Below are positions 1 through 8,136 of a stretch of 20,371 nt of DNA, piece after piece. The position numbers were made by a program, and so were the translations under genes. This DNA comes from an uncultured Bacteroidales bacterium (GTDB lineage Bacteria > Bacteroidota > Bacteroidia > Bacteroidales > UBA932). The stretch is taken from positions 1 to 20,371 of the forward strand of contig CALCHD010000101.1 of NCBI GenBank assembly GCA_937901105.1, written 5' to 3'. Numbering within the stretch: the stretch's first letter is position 1; the number at the start of each line of letters is the position of its first letter. Under the pieces are notes generated by a model that saw only the letters and a list, made by a program, of their open reading frames with translations, ran no database searches and had not been told where the DNA came from.

Positions 1-337
1 CTATATCCAGTTGAATGACCTTATCCAGACACAGGAGATGAGGGGAGACCAGATGGTGAAATATGCCCTTATAGAGAAGCACACCAGGTTTGCCCTGCCG
101 TTTGCAGCGTTTATCCTTACTGTTATAGGTGTATCCCTGTCATCGCAGAAAAGGAGGGGAGGCATAGGTATGAACATAGGTATAGGAATAGCATTGAGCT
201 TCTCTTATATTCTGTTCTTGAGGTTCAGCCAGATGTTTGTCCATACAGATACATTGCCGCCATTCGTGGCCCTGTGGCTCCCTAATGTGATATTCGCTGT
301 CATTGCTGTAGTGCTGTACAGAATGGCACCAAAATAG
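1..337 (+). CDS. lptG: LptF/LptG-family LPS export permease, C-terminal part (5' end cut by window)
   Basis: This is the C-terminal end of a YjgP/YjgQ (LptF/LptG) permease; the reading frame enters open at the left edge (codons from position 2) and stops at TAG 335-337. The roughly 110 visible residues contain three membrane segments (near residues 28-45, 52-72 and 82-103 counted from the TTG at 11). They also show the family's C-terminal layout: a segment ending in a positively charged loop with SSQKRRGG, then a PPFVALWLPN motif before the last helix, as in LptG-type proteins. In the family, LptF and LptG form the inner-membrane part of the LptB2FG transporter, which extracts lipopolysaccharide and passes it to the periplasmic bridge. 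LptG is preferred over LptF by resemblance of the last two helices, but only this tail is visible. A second permease of the family lies on the opposite strand at 2026-3501. Confidence 0.85.
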   Translation, partial: YIQLNDLIQTQEMRGDQMVKYALIEKHTRFALPFAAFILTVIGVSLSSQKRRGGIGMNIGIGIALSFSYILFLRFSQMFVHTDTLPPFVALWLPNVIFAVIAVVLYRMAPK

Positions 338-340
338 AAA

Positions 341-1021
341 TCAATAAAGCATAAAAAGAAGTACCGGTGCACTGTGGCTGAATTCAAGGGAGAAGTTTTC
401 TCCTGTTGATTCGTTCAGTGTGCCGCTCCACCAGAATTCAAAGGTAGCGTTGTCTGTAGGATAGCGCAACCCGTCCGACTTTATTCTCAACGTATTGTCA
501 AATGATATTATGGAGATCTGCTGTCCCGGGCGGCAGCTGCGGGTAAAGGAGTTGTAGTGCGGGGTAAATGTTCCGTGGTCCGTAACAATGTCAACGCTGA
601 TTCCGCCGTGCATCAGATTATAGAAGGGGGCAATCCTTTTTCCTGTGTTTTTGGTATACTCCATAAGGAGTGAGATGTTTCCCAGGGTGTGGTCTTCCCT
701 TCCTCCGGTTGTTCCAAGGATATGGATGTCAGCACAGCACTCTTCAGGGACAAGTCCCAGTGCAAAGCTGAACGCCTTTGTCTGGTCGTTTGTCTCCTGA
801 CAGCTGCTTCTGTGTATTATATCCTTGTATTTCTCGGCATATTCAGAAGATAGGGTGTCCATGTCTCCAACTATATAGCTGGGTGCAATTCCTTGCAGCT
901 TTAGGACTGAAGCGTCACAGCATACCACATAGTCAGCATTCTCAAGAAGCTGGAGAGGGTATGGGGCTGTGGGGTAGTTCCCATCTGCCAGAATAACTAT
1001 GGACAATCTCCTGTTCTGCAT
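341..1021 (-). CDS. thiN: Thiamine pyrophosphokinase (thiamine diphosphokinase)
   Basis: This 226-residue protein should transfer pyrophosphate from ATP to thiamine, making thiamine diphosphate in the cytoplasm. TPK family signatures are visible in order: an N-terminal strand with ILADG (10-14), CCDAS (34-38), GDMDTL (52-57), ETNDQTKA (76-83) and GGREDHTLGN (106-115). The acidic residues in these motifs bind metal and the ATP phosphates. The C-terminal part is a beta-rich thiamine-binding region, here with a SGTLNESTGE turn. The ATG lies one base after the fmt stop codon, so translation is probably coupled to fmt, and this is the last gene of the alaS-permease-fmt-thiN operon. No TPP riboswitch is possible in the one-base gap, and none was noticed further upstream. 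Its stop is 3 bases from the stop of the converging permease gene. Confidence 0.92.
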   Translation of the reverse strand: MQNRRLSIVILADGNYPTAPYPLQLLENADYVVCCDASVLKLQGIAPSYIVGDMDTLSSEYAEKYKDIIHRSSCQETNDQTKAFSFALGLVPEECCADIHILGTTGGREDHTLGNISLLMEYTKNTGKRIAPFYNLMHGGISVDIVTDHGTFTPHYNSFTRSCRPGQQISIISFDNTLRIKSDGLRYPTDNATFEFWWSGTLNESTGENFSLEFSHSAPVLLFMLY

Positions 1022-1022
1022 T

Positions 1023-2018
1023 TTAGATGAATCTGAACTGCTCTATATTTCTGAATCCCAGAAGGAAATCCTTAATTTTCATCCTCTTCTTGCCTGCCAT
1101 CTGTATTTCGTCAAGGGAAATGGCAGAGCCGTCGGCGCAATATACGTGCACAAAATTCTTTCCGTCACTCTTTATGGTTCCTGCGGCCAGAGCTGCATCA
1201 GATCCCTTTACAAGTGATGTCTCAAATACCTTGAACTCATACTGCTTCTCACCGTCTGTCATGGCAGTAATGGCGGCAGGGTATGGAGAAAGTCCCCTTA
1301 CGAGCCTGTCAACAAGCTCTGCGCAAGTTGCCCCTGGCTGGTCTGCATCAGAAGCATCCCATTTGATGCGGGCAATCTCCTTGTTCAGTTTTGGCGCTCC
1401 TGTAATCTTTCCGCTTTGAGGCATTGGTGTAAGGGCCCCTTTCATCAGGCCTTCAACTGTCTCCACTACAAGTGAGGCTCCTATGCCCATAAGCCTGTCG
1501 TACAGTGAACCTACGTTTTCACGTTCACCAATAGGGCACTCCCTCTGCATAAGGATATTTCCTGTGTCAATCTCCTTGTCAATAAGGAATGTTGTTACAC
1601 CGCTTACAGTTTCTCCCTTGATGATGGCCCAGTTGATAGGGGCTGCACCCCTATATAGAGGAAGAAGCGATCCGTGCAGGTTGAATGTACCCATTTTGGG
1701 CATGGCCCATACAACCTCGGGAAGCATTCTGAATGCTACAACTATGAACAGGTCTGCCTCAAGCTCCTTAAGCTCCTGCAGGAATCCCTCATCTTTGAGT
1801 GATACCGGTTGCATAAGCTTTACACCGTTTGGAATAAGGTTCTCTTCTGCGTATAGCTTTACTGCGCTCTTGTTGAGTTTCAGGCCGCGTCCGCTTGGCT
1901 TGTCGGGAACAGTTACAACTCCTACAATGTTGAAATTGTTCTTTACAAGTTCCTGCAATGGGGCAACCGCAAATTCCGGTGTCCCCATGTATACTATTCT
2001 TGGAGAAGTGTTTTGCAT
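1023..2018 (-). CDS. fmt: Methionyl-tRNA formyltransferase
   Basis: This 331-residue enzyme formylates initiator Met-tRNA using 10-formyl-tetrahydrofolate. The N-terminal formyltransferase domain starts with RIVYMGTPEFAV. It carries the folate-binding signature SLLPLYRGAAP (117-127) and the catalytic trio N113, H115 (FNLHG) and D151 (KEIDTGN). The C-terminal OB-like tRNA-binding domain begins at about residue 210 (NKEIARIKWD) and includes VRGLSPYPAA, which is typical of Fmt. Length is close to the usual 310-330. The start at 2018 is ATG, 7 bases after the permease stop, and the gene is followed after one base by thiN. Nothing is missing from the active site. A peptide deformylase gene, often a neighbour elsewhere, is not present here. 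Confidence 0.97.
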   Translation of the reverse strand: MQNTSPRIVYMGTPEFAVAPLQELVKNNFNIVGVVTVPDKPSGRGLKLNKSAVKLYAEENLIPNGVKLMQPVSLKDEGFLQELKELEADLFIVVAFRMLPEVVWAMPKMGTFNLHGSLLPLYRGAAPINWAIIKGETVSGVTTFLIDKEIDTGNILMQRECPIGERENVGSLYDRLMGIGASLVVETVEGLMKGALTPMPQSGKITGAPKLNKEIARIKWDASDADQPGATCAELVDRLVRGLSPYPAAITAMTDGEKQYEFKVFETSLVKGSDAALAAGTIKSDGKNFVHVYCADGSAISLDEIQMAGKKRMKIKDFLLGFRNIEQFRFI

Positions 2019-2025
2019 ATTGGTC

Positions 2026-3501
2026 CTATTTGTGTGCGAGCCTGCCTGTGAAAAACTTTATGATTGCACGCCATCTGGTTTTTGAGAACAGGTTCTTGAA
2101 GAATGATATGTATGCATCTGCATTGAAAAGAGCAGAGTCTTTGGTTGATTTCCAGGTAAGGAAAGCACCCATAGGCATGAGTACGAATGTAGAAATGAAG
2201 GCTCCCAGGAACGGTGTTATGGCTCCGTCATTGGCAAGCTTCTTTCCACTGATGTCAACAACCCAGTAGATGACAAAGAAGAGCATTGAAACAATTACCG
2301 GTGTCCCCAATCCCCCTTTTCTGATAATGGCACCAAGCGGCGCACCAATGAAGAAGAAGATAAGGCAGGCAATGGAAAGCGTGAACTTTCTGAAGCTCTC
2401 TTGTATTGTTCTTCTCAACGGATATGCTGTCTGGTTGAGCTCTGTAGGGAAGTACTGCACCTGTGTAAAGATATTGTCGGCCTTCTCTGCCGCTGCCCTG
2501 TACGCCTCCAGTTCCTGCTCCTTGCTTTTCCATGCAAACAACGAGTCAAGGTCCATATAGCCTTTATACTTGAGGGAATCCTCCCTCATTGTCCTAATCT
2601 GGTCCATATGGCTCAGGTGCTCGGAATGGGAAGCCCTTCCTGCCAGTCCAGTCAGAGATTTCTCTTTCTTGATTTCTAGAGAATCCCTGTCTACGCGGAG
2701 CTGGGCAAGACCTTTTGTCATCACCTCATTGCTATATTTCGAACCGTCAGATTTCTTGAATGCGTAGTTGTTCAAAGGAATGACAATATCCTGCCTGCTG
2801 AACTCCACAATCTGCAGCTGCAGTGTAGTGTCCCTCTTTGTCCTGGTATTGGTCTCCTCGTAGTTTGTTCCGTTGAAAAGGGTGAAGGTAAGGCTGCTCT
2901 TGTCGCTGCTCATGTTTATCATCCCGGAGTCAGCAACTGTAAGGATATTGTTTCCGCTGTTCTTGCTATGGTCATAAACCATTACATTGTGCATCATGTT
3001 GTTCTCATCCCTCTCCACAACCCTTAAAGTATAGCCGTCAATTCCGTCATAGAAGATACCGGTTGGAATCTTTATCTCCTCACGGGTCTTGCCAATGTCA
3101 TCCCTCAAGGTGTAGATCTTCTCGTATGCAACTGGGATAAGGTTGTTGGATGCAAAGAATGCGGCAACACTGATTAATCCCGACAGGATCATCAGCGGTG
3201 CAAGTATCCTCAACAGGGGAATGCCTGCCGCCTTCATGGCCAGCAGCTCATTGTTCTCTCCAAAGCTTCCCATTGTCATGATGGAAGCAAGCAGAGTTGC
3301 CAATGGGAGGGCAAGCGGAAACAACGTTGCGCTTCCCCATCCCAGGAACTCAAGTATAATGCCCAATCCCAAACCTTTTCCTACAAGTTCATCTATGTAG
3401 AGCCACAGGAACTGCATCAGCAGGACAAACAGCACAATGAGGAATGTCATTGTGAATGGTCCCAGGAAAGATTTGAGTACAAACTGGTCTAGTTTCTTCA
3501 A
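2026..3501 (-). CDS. LptF/LptG-family permease with long helical insert, TTG start
   Basis: This 491-residue inner-membrane protein belongs to the YjgP/YjgQ family, whose members form the LptFG channel for lipopolysaccharide export. Three N-terminal helices (about 17-37, 53-75, 95-118), a beta-rich periplasmic region (about 140-250) and three C-terminal helices (about 372-392, 400-420, 428-448) match the family plan. The motif FGENNELLAMKAAG (80-93) is the conserved cytoplasmic loop between helices 2 and 3 that contacts the LptB ATPase. At 491 residues it is well above the roughly 360 of E. coli LptF/LptG. The excess is a charged, helix-prone stretch at about 255-350. The start is TTG at 3501: KKLDQFVLK directly after it is the expected family N-terminus, there is no ATG between the upstream in-frame stop and that point, and no Shine-Dalgarno is seen. 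Whether it acts as LptF or LptG cannot be settled here. Confidence 0.88.
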   Translation of the reverse strand: MKKLDQFVLKSFLGPFTMTFLIVLFVLLMQFLWLYIDELVGKGLGLGIILEFLGWGSATLFPLALPLATLLASIMTMGSFGENNELLAMKAAGIPLLRILAPLMILSGLISVAAFFASNNLIPVAYEKIYTLRDDIGKTREEIKIPTGIFYDGIDGYTLRVVERDENNMMHNVMVYDHSKNSGNNILTVADSGMINMSSDKSSLTFTLFNGTNYEETNTRTKRDTTLQLQIVEFSRQDIVIPLNNYAFKKSDGSKYSNEVMTKGLAQLRVDRDSLEIKKEKSLTGLAGRASHSEHLSHMDQIRTMREDSLKYKGYMDLDSLFAWKSKEQELEAYRAAAEKADNIFTQVQYFPTELNQTAYPLRRTIQESFRKFTLSIACLIFFFIGAPLGAIIRKGGLGTPVIVSMLFFVIYWVVDISGKKLANDGAITPFLGAFISTFVLMPMGAFLTWKSTKDSALFNADAYISFFKNLFSKTRWRAIIKFFTGRLAHK

Positions 3502-3512
3502 TTCGTTACAAT

Positions 3513-6128
3513 TTATTTTGTAGCTAGCTCAATCAATTTGCTGTAAGCCTCATCCAGGCCTTCTGTGTTCTTTCCACCGGCAGTTGCAAGGCCAGGCTGT
3601 CCGCCACCGCCACCCATGATTAGCTTGGCAGCCTCTCTGATATCCTTGCCTGCATTGGCACCTTTGGCAACAAGGTCGTCGGTGTACATAAGTGTAAGGG
3701 TAGGTTTCCCTTCGCTTTGTGTTGCGGCAACCATAATGGTGTTGGTGCACTCCTGTTTTGCAAGGAACGCAATGTTCTTAACAAGATCTGCGCCAAAATT
3801 GCCCTTCATGCCCAATACATGGTATCCGTTTATCTCCTGTACATTCTTGATAAGTGCATCTTTCAATGAGATTGCCCTCTCCTTCATGAACGCCTCCATA
3901 TCCTTCTTCAAGGTGTCATTGTCTGCTATTAGCTTCTTGATGGATGCAGCAACGTTAGGAGTGTTGTTGAAGTATGACTTGATCTGTCCAAGAAGATCCT
4001 CTACAGTGTAAAGGAGCTCTTCTGCATGAACGCCGGTTGTTGCCTCAATTCTTCTGATGCCGGCAGCAACTGCTCCTTCAGAGATAATCTTGAAGAATCC
4101 TATCTGTCCGGTAGCTTCCACGTGTGTTCCTCCACATAGCTCAATTGAGTCTCCATATTGGATTACACGTACAGTGTCACCGTATTTCTCTCCAAACAGG
4201 GCCATGGCACCTTTTGCCTTTGCGTCTTCAATAGGCATGTTCCTGAACTCGTTTCTAGGCCTGTTCTCCCTTATGTAGCTGTTTACAAGCTTCTCTACAG
4301 TTCTCAAGGTTGCAGGGTCTATCTTCTCAAAGTGTGAGAAGTCAAACCTGAATCCGGTTGCGGTTACAGAAGATCCTTTCTGCTCAATGTGCAGGCCGAG
4401 AGTCTCCCTCAAGGCTTTGTGCAAAAGGTGTGTTGCTGTATGGTTGTTGGTGATTGCCACTCTGCGTGCGGCATCAATCCTTGCGGTAAATGCAGCTTCC
4501 GGTGCTGATGGTACGGCAGATGCAATATGAACAGGAAGCCCGTTCTCCTTAATGGTATTGATGATCTCTATCTTCTCTCCGCCTGCATACTCAATCCATC
4601 CGCTGTCTCCAACCTGTCCGCCGCTCTCTGCGTAGAATGGGCTCTTGTCAAATACAAGCTGTACGCTCTCCTTGTTCTTTGATTTTACTTTTCTGTATTT
4701 AAGAAGCTTAACGCCCTCCTCAACAATGCTGTCGTATCCGGTGAACTCGGTAGCTACGTAAGGATTTACCTCTACCCAGTCTCCCTCCTCTACAGCTGTA
4801 GCGTTACGGCTGCGCTCTTTCTGCAGCTGAAGCTCCGCCTCAAAGCCCTCAAGGTCTACTGTGTAGCCGTTCTCTTTGGCGATAAGCTCTGTAAGGTCTA
4901 TCGGGAATCCGAAAGTGTCATAAAGTACGAATGCATCCTTTCCGCTGACCATCTTGCTCTGTGCATTGTTCTTGATGATTCCATCAATAAGCCTGATGCC
5001 TTTGTCCAAGGTTCTCAAGAATGCCTCTTCCTCCTCCTTGATTACTTTCTCAACTATAGTCTGCTGTGCCTTAAGCTCCGGAAATGCCTCTCCCATCTGT
5101 GCTACCAGCGCAGGAACAAGCCTGCACAATAGAGGCTCGTCCATCTTCAGGAACGTGTAAGCGTATCTTACGGCTCTTCTCAAGATTCGTCTGATAACAT
5201 ACCCTGCCTTAACATTTGAAGGGAGCTGTCCGTCTGCGATTGAGAAGCTGATTGCCCTGATGTGGTCTGCAATAACTCTCATTGCAACGCCGGTCTCGCC
5301 ATCTGCATTATACTCAACGCCGCTGATGCGTGAGATCTCCGCAATCATGTTCTGGAATACGTCGGTATCGTAGTTGCTCTTCTTGCCCTGAAGTGCCATG
5401 CAAAGCCTTTCAAGTCCCATTCCGGTATCCACATGTTTCTGTGGAAGCGGCTCAAGGGAACCGTTTGCCTTTCTGTTGAACTGCATGAACACAAGGTTCC
5501 AGATCTCAATTACAAGGTGGTGGCTCTGGTTTACAAGCTCAACGCCTGGAACCTTTGCACGCTCCTCGTCGCTTCTCAAGTCTATGTGGATCTCGCTGCA
5601 TGGGCCGCAAGGTCCGGTCTCACCCATCTCCCAGAAGTTGTCCTTCTTGTTGCCAAGGATGATCCTTTCTGCAGGAAGGTGTTTCAGCCAAGCATCTTTC
5701 GCCTCCTGGTCCATAGCTACTCCATCAGGCTCATAGCCCTCAAATACTGTTGCATAAAGTCTTTCAGGGTCCAGCTTGTATACTTCTGTAAGGAGTTCCC
5801 AGGCCCAGTCGATGGCCTCGGTCTTGAAGTAGTCGCCAAAGCTCCAGTTGCCAAGCATCTCAAACATTGTATGGTGGTAGGTGTCGTGTCCTACCTCCTC
5901 AAGGTCGTTGTGCTTGCCGCTTACGCGAAGGCATTTCTGTGAATCGGCAACCCTTTTGTATTTTATTTCACTGTTGCCAAGAAACCAGTCCTTGAACTGG
6001 TTCATTCCTGCATTTGTGAACATTAGTGTAGGGTCATTCTTTACTACCATTGGTGCAGACGGCACGATGGTATGTCCTTTGGAACGGAAGAATTCCAGGA
6101 ATTTTTCTCTTATCTCGTTTGAAGTCAT
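3513..6128 (-). CDS. alaS: Alanyl-tRNA synthetase
   Basis: This 871-residue class II synthetase attaches alanine to tRNA-Ala, close to the 876 residues of E. coli AlaS. The N-terminal catalytic domain shows FTNAGMNQFKDWFLG (37-51), the RRILRRA helix (313-319) for tRNA recognition, and GMGLERL (236-242). The editing domain has its zinc/active-site residues H563 and H567 (HTATH) and C665 and H669 (CGGTH), so hydrolysis of mischarged Ser- and Gly-tRNA should be intact. The C-Ala domain ends with the glycine-rich MGGGGGGQPG segment. It is the first gene of a leftward operon continuing into the permease gene after 11 bases. The ATG at 6128 is preceded on the minus strand by a TATTTTTG promoter box, giving a 5' leader of roughly 15 bases. 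Codon choice looks like that of a highly expressed gene. Confidence 0.98.
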   Translation of the reverse strand: MTSNEIREKFLEFFRSKGHTIVPSAPMVVKNDPTLMFTNAGMNQFKDWFLGNSEIKYKRVADSQKCLRVSGKHNDLEEVGHDTYHHTMFEMLGNWSFGDYFKTEAIDWAWELLTEVYKLDPERLYATVFEGYEPDGVAMDQEAKDAWLKHLPAERIILGNKKDNFWEMGETGPCGPCSEIHIDLRSDEERAKVPGVELVNQSHHLVIEIWNLVFMQFNRKANGSLEPLPQKHVDTGMGLERLCMALQGKKSNYDTDVFQNMIAEISRISGVEYNADGETGVAMRVIADHIRAISFSIADGQLPSNVKAGYVIRRILRRAVRYAYTFLKMDEPLLCRLVPALVAQMGEAFPELKAQQTIVEKVIKEEEEAFLRTLDKGIRLIDGIIKNNAQSKMVSGKDAFVLYDTFGFPIDLTELIAKENGYTVDLEGFEAELQLQKERSRNATAVEEGDWVEVNPYVATEFTGYDSIVEEGVKLLKYRKVKSKNKESVQLVFDKSPFYAESGGQVGDSGWIEYAGGEKIEIINTIKENGLPVHIASAVPSAPEAAFTARIDAARRVAITNNHTATHLLHKALRETLGLHIEQKGSSVTATGFRFDFSHFEKIDPATLRTVEKLVNSYIRENRPRNEFRNMPIEDAKAKGAMALFGEKYGDTVRVIQYGDSIELCGGTHVEATGQIGFFKIISEGAVAAGIRRIEATTGVHAEELLYTVEDLLGQIKSYFNNTPNVAASIKKLIADNDTLKKDMEAFMKERAISLKDALIKNVQEINGYHVLGMKGNFGADLVKNIAFLAKQECTNTIMVAATQSEGKPTLTLMYTDDLVAKGANAGKDIREAAKLIMGGGGGQPGLATAGGKNTEGLDEAYSKLIELATK

Positions 6129-6150
6129 ATCCGTACAATTAAATTAGATG

Positions 6151-6158
6151 CAAAAATA
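6151..6158 (-). promoter_or_regulatory. Bacteroidota-type -7 box for alaS
   Basis: On the minus strand these bases read TATTTTTG, matching the Bacteroidota sigma -7 consensus TAnnTTTG, followed by C. It lies 22 bases upstream of the alaS ATG. No clear TTG-type -33 element is seen at the usual 19-21 base spacing; the expected place falls on the -7 box of the divergent gene. Assignment is by consensus and position only. Confidence 0.55.
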
Positions 6159-6178
6159 ATCTTTTTAATTTTATTTTT

Positions 6179-6186
6179 TATATTTG
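6179..6186 (+). promoter_or_regulatory. Bacteroidota-type -7 box for the M23 peptidase operon
   Basis: The bases read TATATTTG, an exact TAnnTTTG match followed by C, 27 bases before the ATG at 6214. The expected start of transcription would be near 6193, leaving a leader of about 20 bases. The upstream region is A/T-rich without an obvious -33 TTG. Its position supports ATG 6214 over the longer frame beginning TTG 6184, which would start inside the box. Confidence 0.6.
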
Positions 6187-6213
6187 CAACTGTTAAAATG
6201 GGGTTTTTATCTG

Positions 6214-7167
6214 ATGTCCAGGAAGAAAAGATATGAGTTCAATGCCCAGACACTGGCATATGAGGTCCACACCACTTCTTTGAGGAAGCGTTTCTCAAAA
6301 GGCCTGTTTCTTTTCTGCTTGAGCCTGCTGGTTTCGTTGGGCTACTATCTCCTATATACCCACTATTTCGGACTTGAGACGCCAAAGACCATCTGGCTGA
6401 AGCAGAAGCATGCTTCGGTCAATTCCAGGTTTGAGCTGATGGAGAGGCAGTTTGAGCATGACAATCTGGTTCTGGAAGAGCTGCAGATGAGGGACAACAA
6501 CATCTATCGTCCCGTATTTGGAATGGAGGAGCTTTCGGAGGATGTGCGCAATGCAGGATTCGGAGGTGTGAACAGATATGCCCATCTTGAGTCTGTTTCA
6601 AGTTCAAATTCCCTGTTGGAGGCTGTGAAGAATATGGATGTGATCTATAAGAAGGCTTTTGTGCAGTCACGTTCTTATGATGAGGTTTCCATGCTGGCCA
6701 AAAGGGCGGATGAAATGGCCCAGTGTGTTCCGGCAATACCTCCGGTGGCGCTGGACAAGGTGAGGCTTTCCAGCCTTTTCGGCTATAGGACTGATCCTGT
6801 TTATGGTGGCAGGAGGATGCATCAGGGGATAGATTTGTCGGGAAATACAGGTGAACCCATATATGTTTCCGGCAATGGAAAGGTGGTTGAGGTGAGGAGG
6901 AATTTCTTTGGTTATGGCAGGGAAATTGTTGTTGACCATGGATTTGGATACAAGACACGTTATGCTCATCTGCATACAATGCTGGTGAAGGTGGGGGATA
7001 TGGTCCGCAGGGGAGACCAGATTGGAACTATGGGCAATACAGGAAAATCAAAGGGTGTGCATCTGCATTATGAGGTGATTTACCGCGACCGCAGGGTGAA
7101 CCCTCTGAACTATTATAATGATGAGGTGAGAGGAGAGGAGTACAAAAGCATGGTGAAGCCGGTTTAA
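6214..7167 (+). CDS. Membrane-anchored M23 family metallopeptidase (first of a tandem pair)
   Basis: This 317-residue protein has a short basic cytoplasmic N-terminus, one membrane helix (about 29-48), a helical and probably coiled-coil periplasmic stalk (about 60-170) and a C-terminal LytM/M23 peptidase domain. The domain entry LSSLFGYRTDPVYGGRRMHQ is canonical. The zinc and catalytic residues are all present: H203 and D207 (HQGID), H252 (YAHLH) and H283/H285 (HLHYE). The family cleaves peptide cross-links of peptidoglycan; an intact active site suggests an enzyme rather than an EnvC/NlpD-type activator. The start was put at ATG 6214 because the longer TTG frame would begin within the promoter box. 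The stop overlaps the ATG of the next gene by one base (TAATG), so the pair is translationally coupled. The substrate bond and cell-cycle role cannot be told from the sequence. Confidence 0.9.
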   Translation: MSRKKRYEFNAQTLAYEVHTTSLRKRFSKGLFLFCLSLLVSLGYYLLYTHYFGLETPKTIWLKQKHASVNSRFELMERQFEHDNLVLEELQMRDNNIYRPVFGMEELSEDVRNAGFGGVNRYAHLESVSSSNSLLEAVKNMDVIYKKAFVQSRSYDEVSMLAKRADEMAQCVPAIPPVALDKVRLSSLFGYRTDPVYGGRRMHQGIDLSGNTGEPIYVSGNGKVVEVRRNFFGYGREIVVDHGFGYKTRYAHLHTMLVKVGDMVRRGDQIGTMGNTGKSKGVHLHYEVIYRDRRVNPLNYYNDEVRGEEYKSMVKPV

Positions 7168-8120
7168 TGGGAAAGTACAGGTTCAATAGGGAGCAGCTCA
7201 AGTTCGTTGAGGACAGGATGGGCTTTGGAGGATGGATAAAGAAATTGTTGGGGTATTTCTTTGTAAGCATTCTTCTGGCATTGCTGTACTATGTTGTATT
7301 TGCCCTGTTTATCAGTACGGAACAGGAGAGGGCCCTTGAGAGGGAGACGGCCCTTATGGAGCAGGAGTATGAGAAGCTGCACCAGAGGCTGGGGCAGCTT
7401 GACAATACAATCAAGAACCTTCAGCAGAGGGACAGGGAGATCTATAGGAGCATATTTAATGCAGAACCTCCGGTTTCGTCGGGAAGCGGAGGCTATGATA
7501 TGTTTGAGGGGATTGATACAACCAGGATGGAGGCTATAGTGAAGGATTCAAAGATGAGGCTGGAGATTATAGGGAGAGGAATGGAGAAGGTGAATGAATC
7601 GTTTGTGGAGATAGAGTCTGCATTGGATTCGCTGGGGGCTGGAGTGGCGTCCATACCGTCTATAGTTCCTTTGCAGGAGTTTTCTATCAGGCAGTCGGGG
7701 GCTTCTGTGGGGCGCAAGATCAATCCGTTCTACAAGATAGTTTCAGACCATGCCGGCATGGATCTGCTTGCAGCAGTGGGAACGCCGGTGCTTGCCGGTG
7801 CAGACGGGGTGGTGACAAGGGCGGTTACAAAAGGAAAGCGTGAGGGAAGCAGTGTTACTGTAGACCACAAGAACGGATATGTTACGGTGTACAGCCACTT
7901 GGGCAAGATAAAGGTGCGCAAGGGGCAGAAGGTGAAGAAGGGAGACCTGATAGGGCAGGTGGGGATGACAGGCATGACATTTGCCCCTCATCTGCATTAT
8001 GAGGTGCACTACAATGGAAAGGTAATGGACCCCATGAACTACTTCTTTTCTTCCATTACACCGCAGATGTATAGGGAAATGGCTGTGATTGTAGCAAATA
8101 CAGGACAGTCTCTGGATTAG
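7167..8120 (+). CDS. Membrane-anchored M23 family metallopeptidase (second of the pair)
   Basis: Also 317 residues, with the same plan as its neighbour: N-terminal KYRFN resembling KRYEFN of the first copy, one membrane helix at about 28-50, a charged coiled-coil stalk (about 52-95), and a C-terminal M23 domain. The metal-binding residues are conserved: H195 and D199 (HAGMD), H244 (YSHLG) and H275/H277 (HLHYE). The entry to the domain has diverged: the usual S-x-F-G-x-R pattern reads as SVGRKINPFYK. The shared architecture, N-terminal motif and RDxEIYRSIF versus RDNNIYRPVF after the stalk indicate an old tandem duplication rather than chance adjacency. It is transcribed with the upstream copy and 16 bases ahead of a MerR-family gene. 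An envelope role in peptidoglycan remodelling is inferred from the family. Confidence 0.9.
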   Translation: MGKYRFNREQLKFVEDRMGFGGWIKKLLGYFFVSILLALLYYVVFALFISTEQERALERETALMEQEYEKLHQRLGQLDNTIKNLQQRDREIYRSIFNAEPPVSSGSGGYDMFEGIDTTRMEAIVKDSKMRLEIIGRGMEKVNESFVEIESALDSLGAGVASIPSIVPLQEFSIRQSGASVGRKINPFYKIVSDHAGMDLLAAVGTPVLAGADGVVTRAVTKGKREGSSVTVDHKNGYVTVYSHLGKIKVRKGQKVKKGDLIGQVGMTGMTFAPHLHYEVHYNGKVMDPMNYFFSSITPQMYREMAVIVANTGQSLD

Positions 8121-8136
8121 TACAACAATTAGAATT

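Noticed and set aside
1483..2085. 200-residue open frame on the plus strand across fmt
   Set aside because: It lies antisense to a fully conserved fmt, its translation is low-complexity Ser/Pro/Leu with no family resemblance, and no promoter is seen.
3590..3620. Run of CCGCCACCGCCACC resembling a simple repeat
   Set aside because: It encodes the glycine-rich C-terminal segment of AlaS on the minus strand, which is conserved in the family.
5433..5942. 169-residue frame antisense to alaS
   Set aside because: The alaS frame is conserved throughout this part; the antisense product has no recognisable domain or start context.
6419..6979. 186-residue open frame antisense to the first M23 peptidase gene
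   Set aside because: The protein is rich in His, Pro and Ser as expected from a shadow frame, and the forward strand encodes an intact peptidase.
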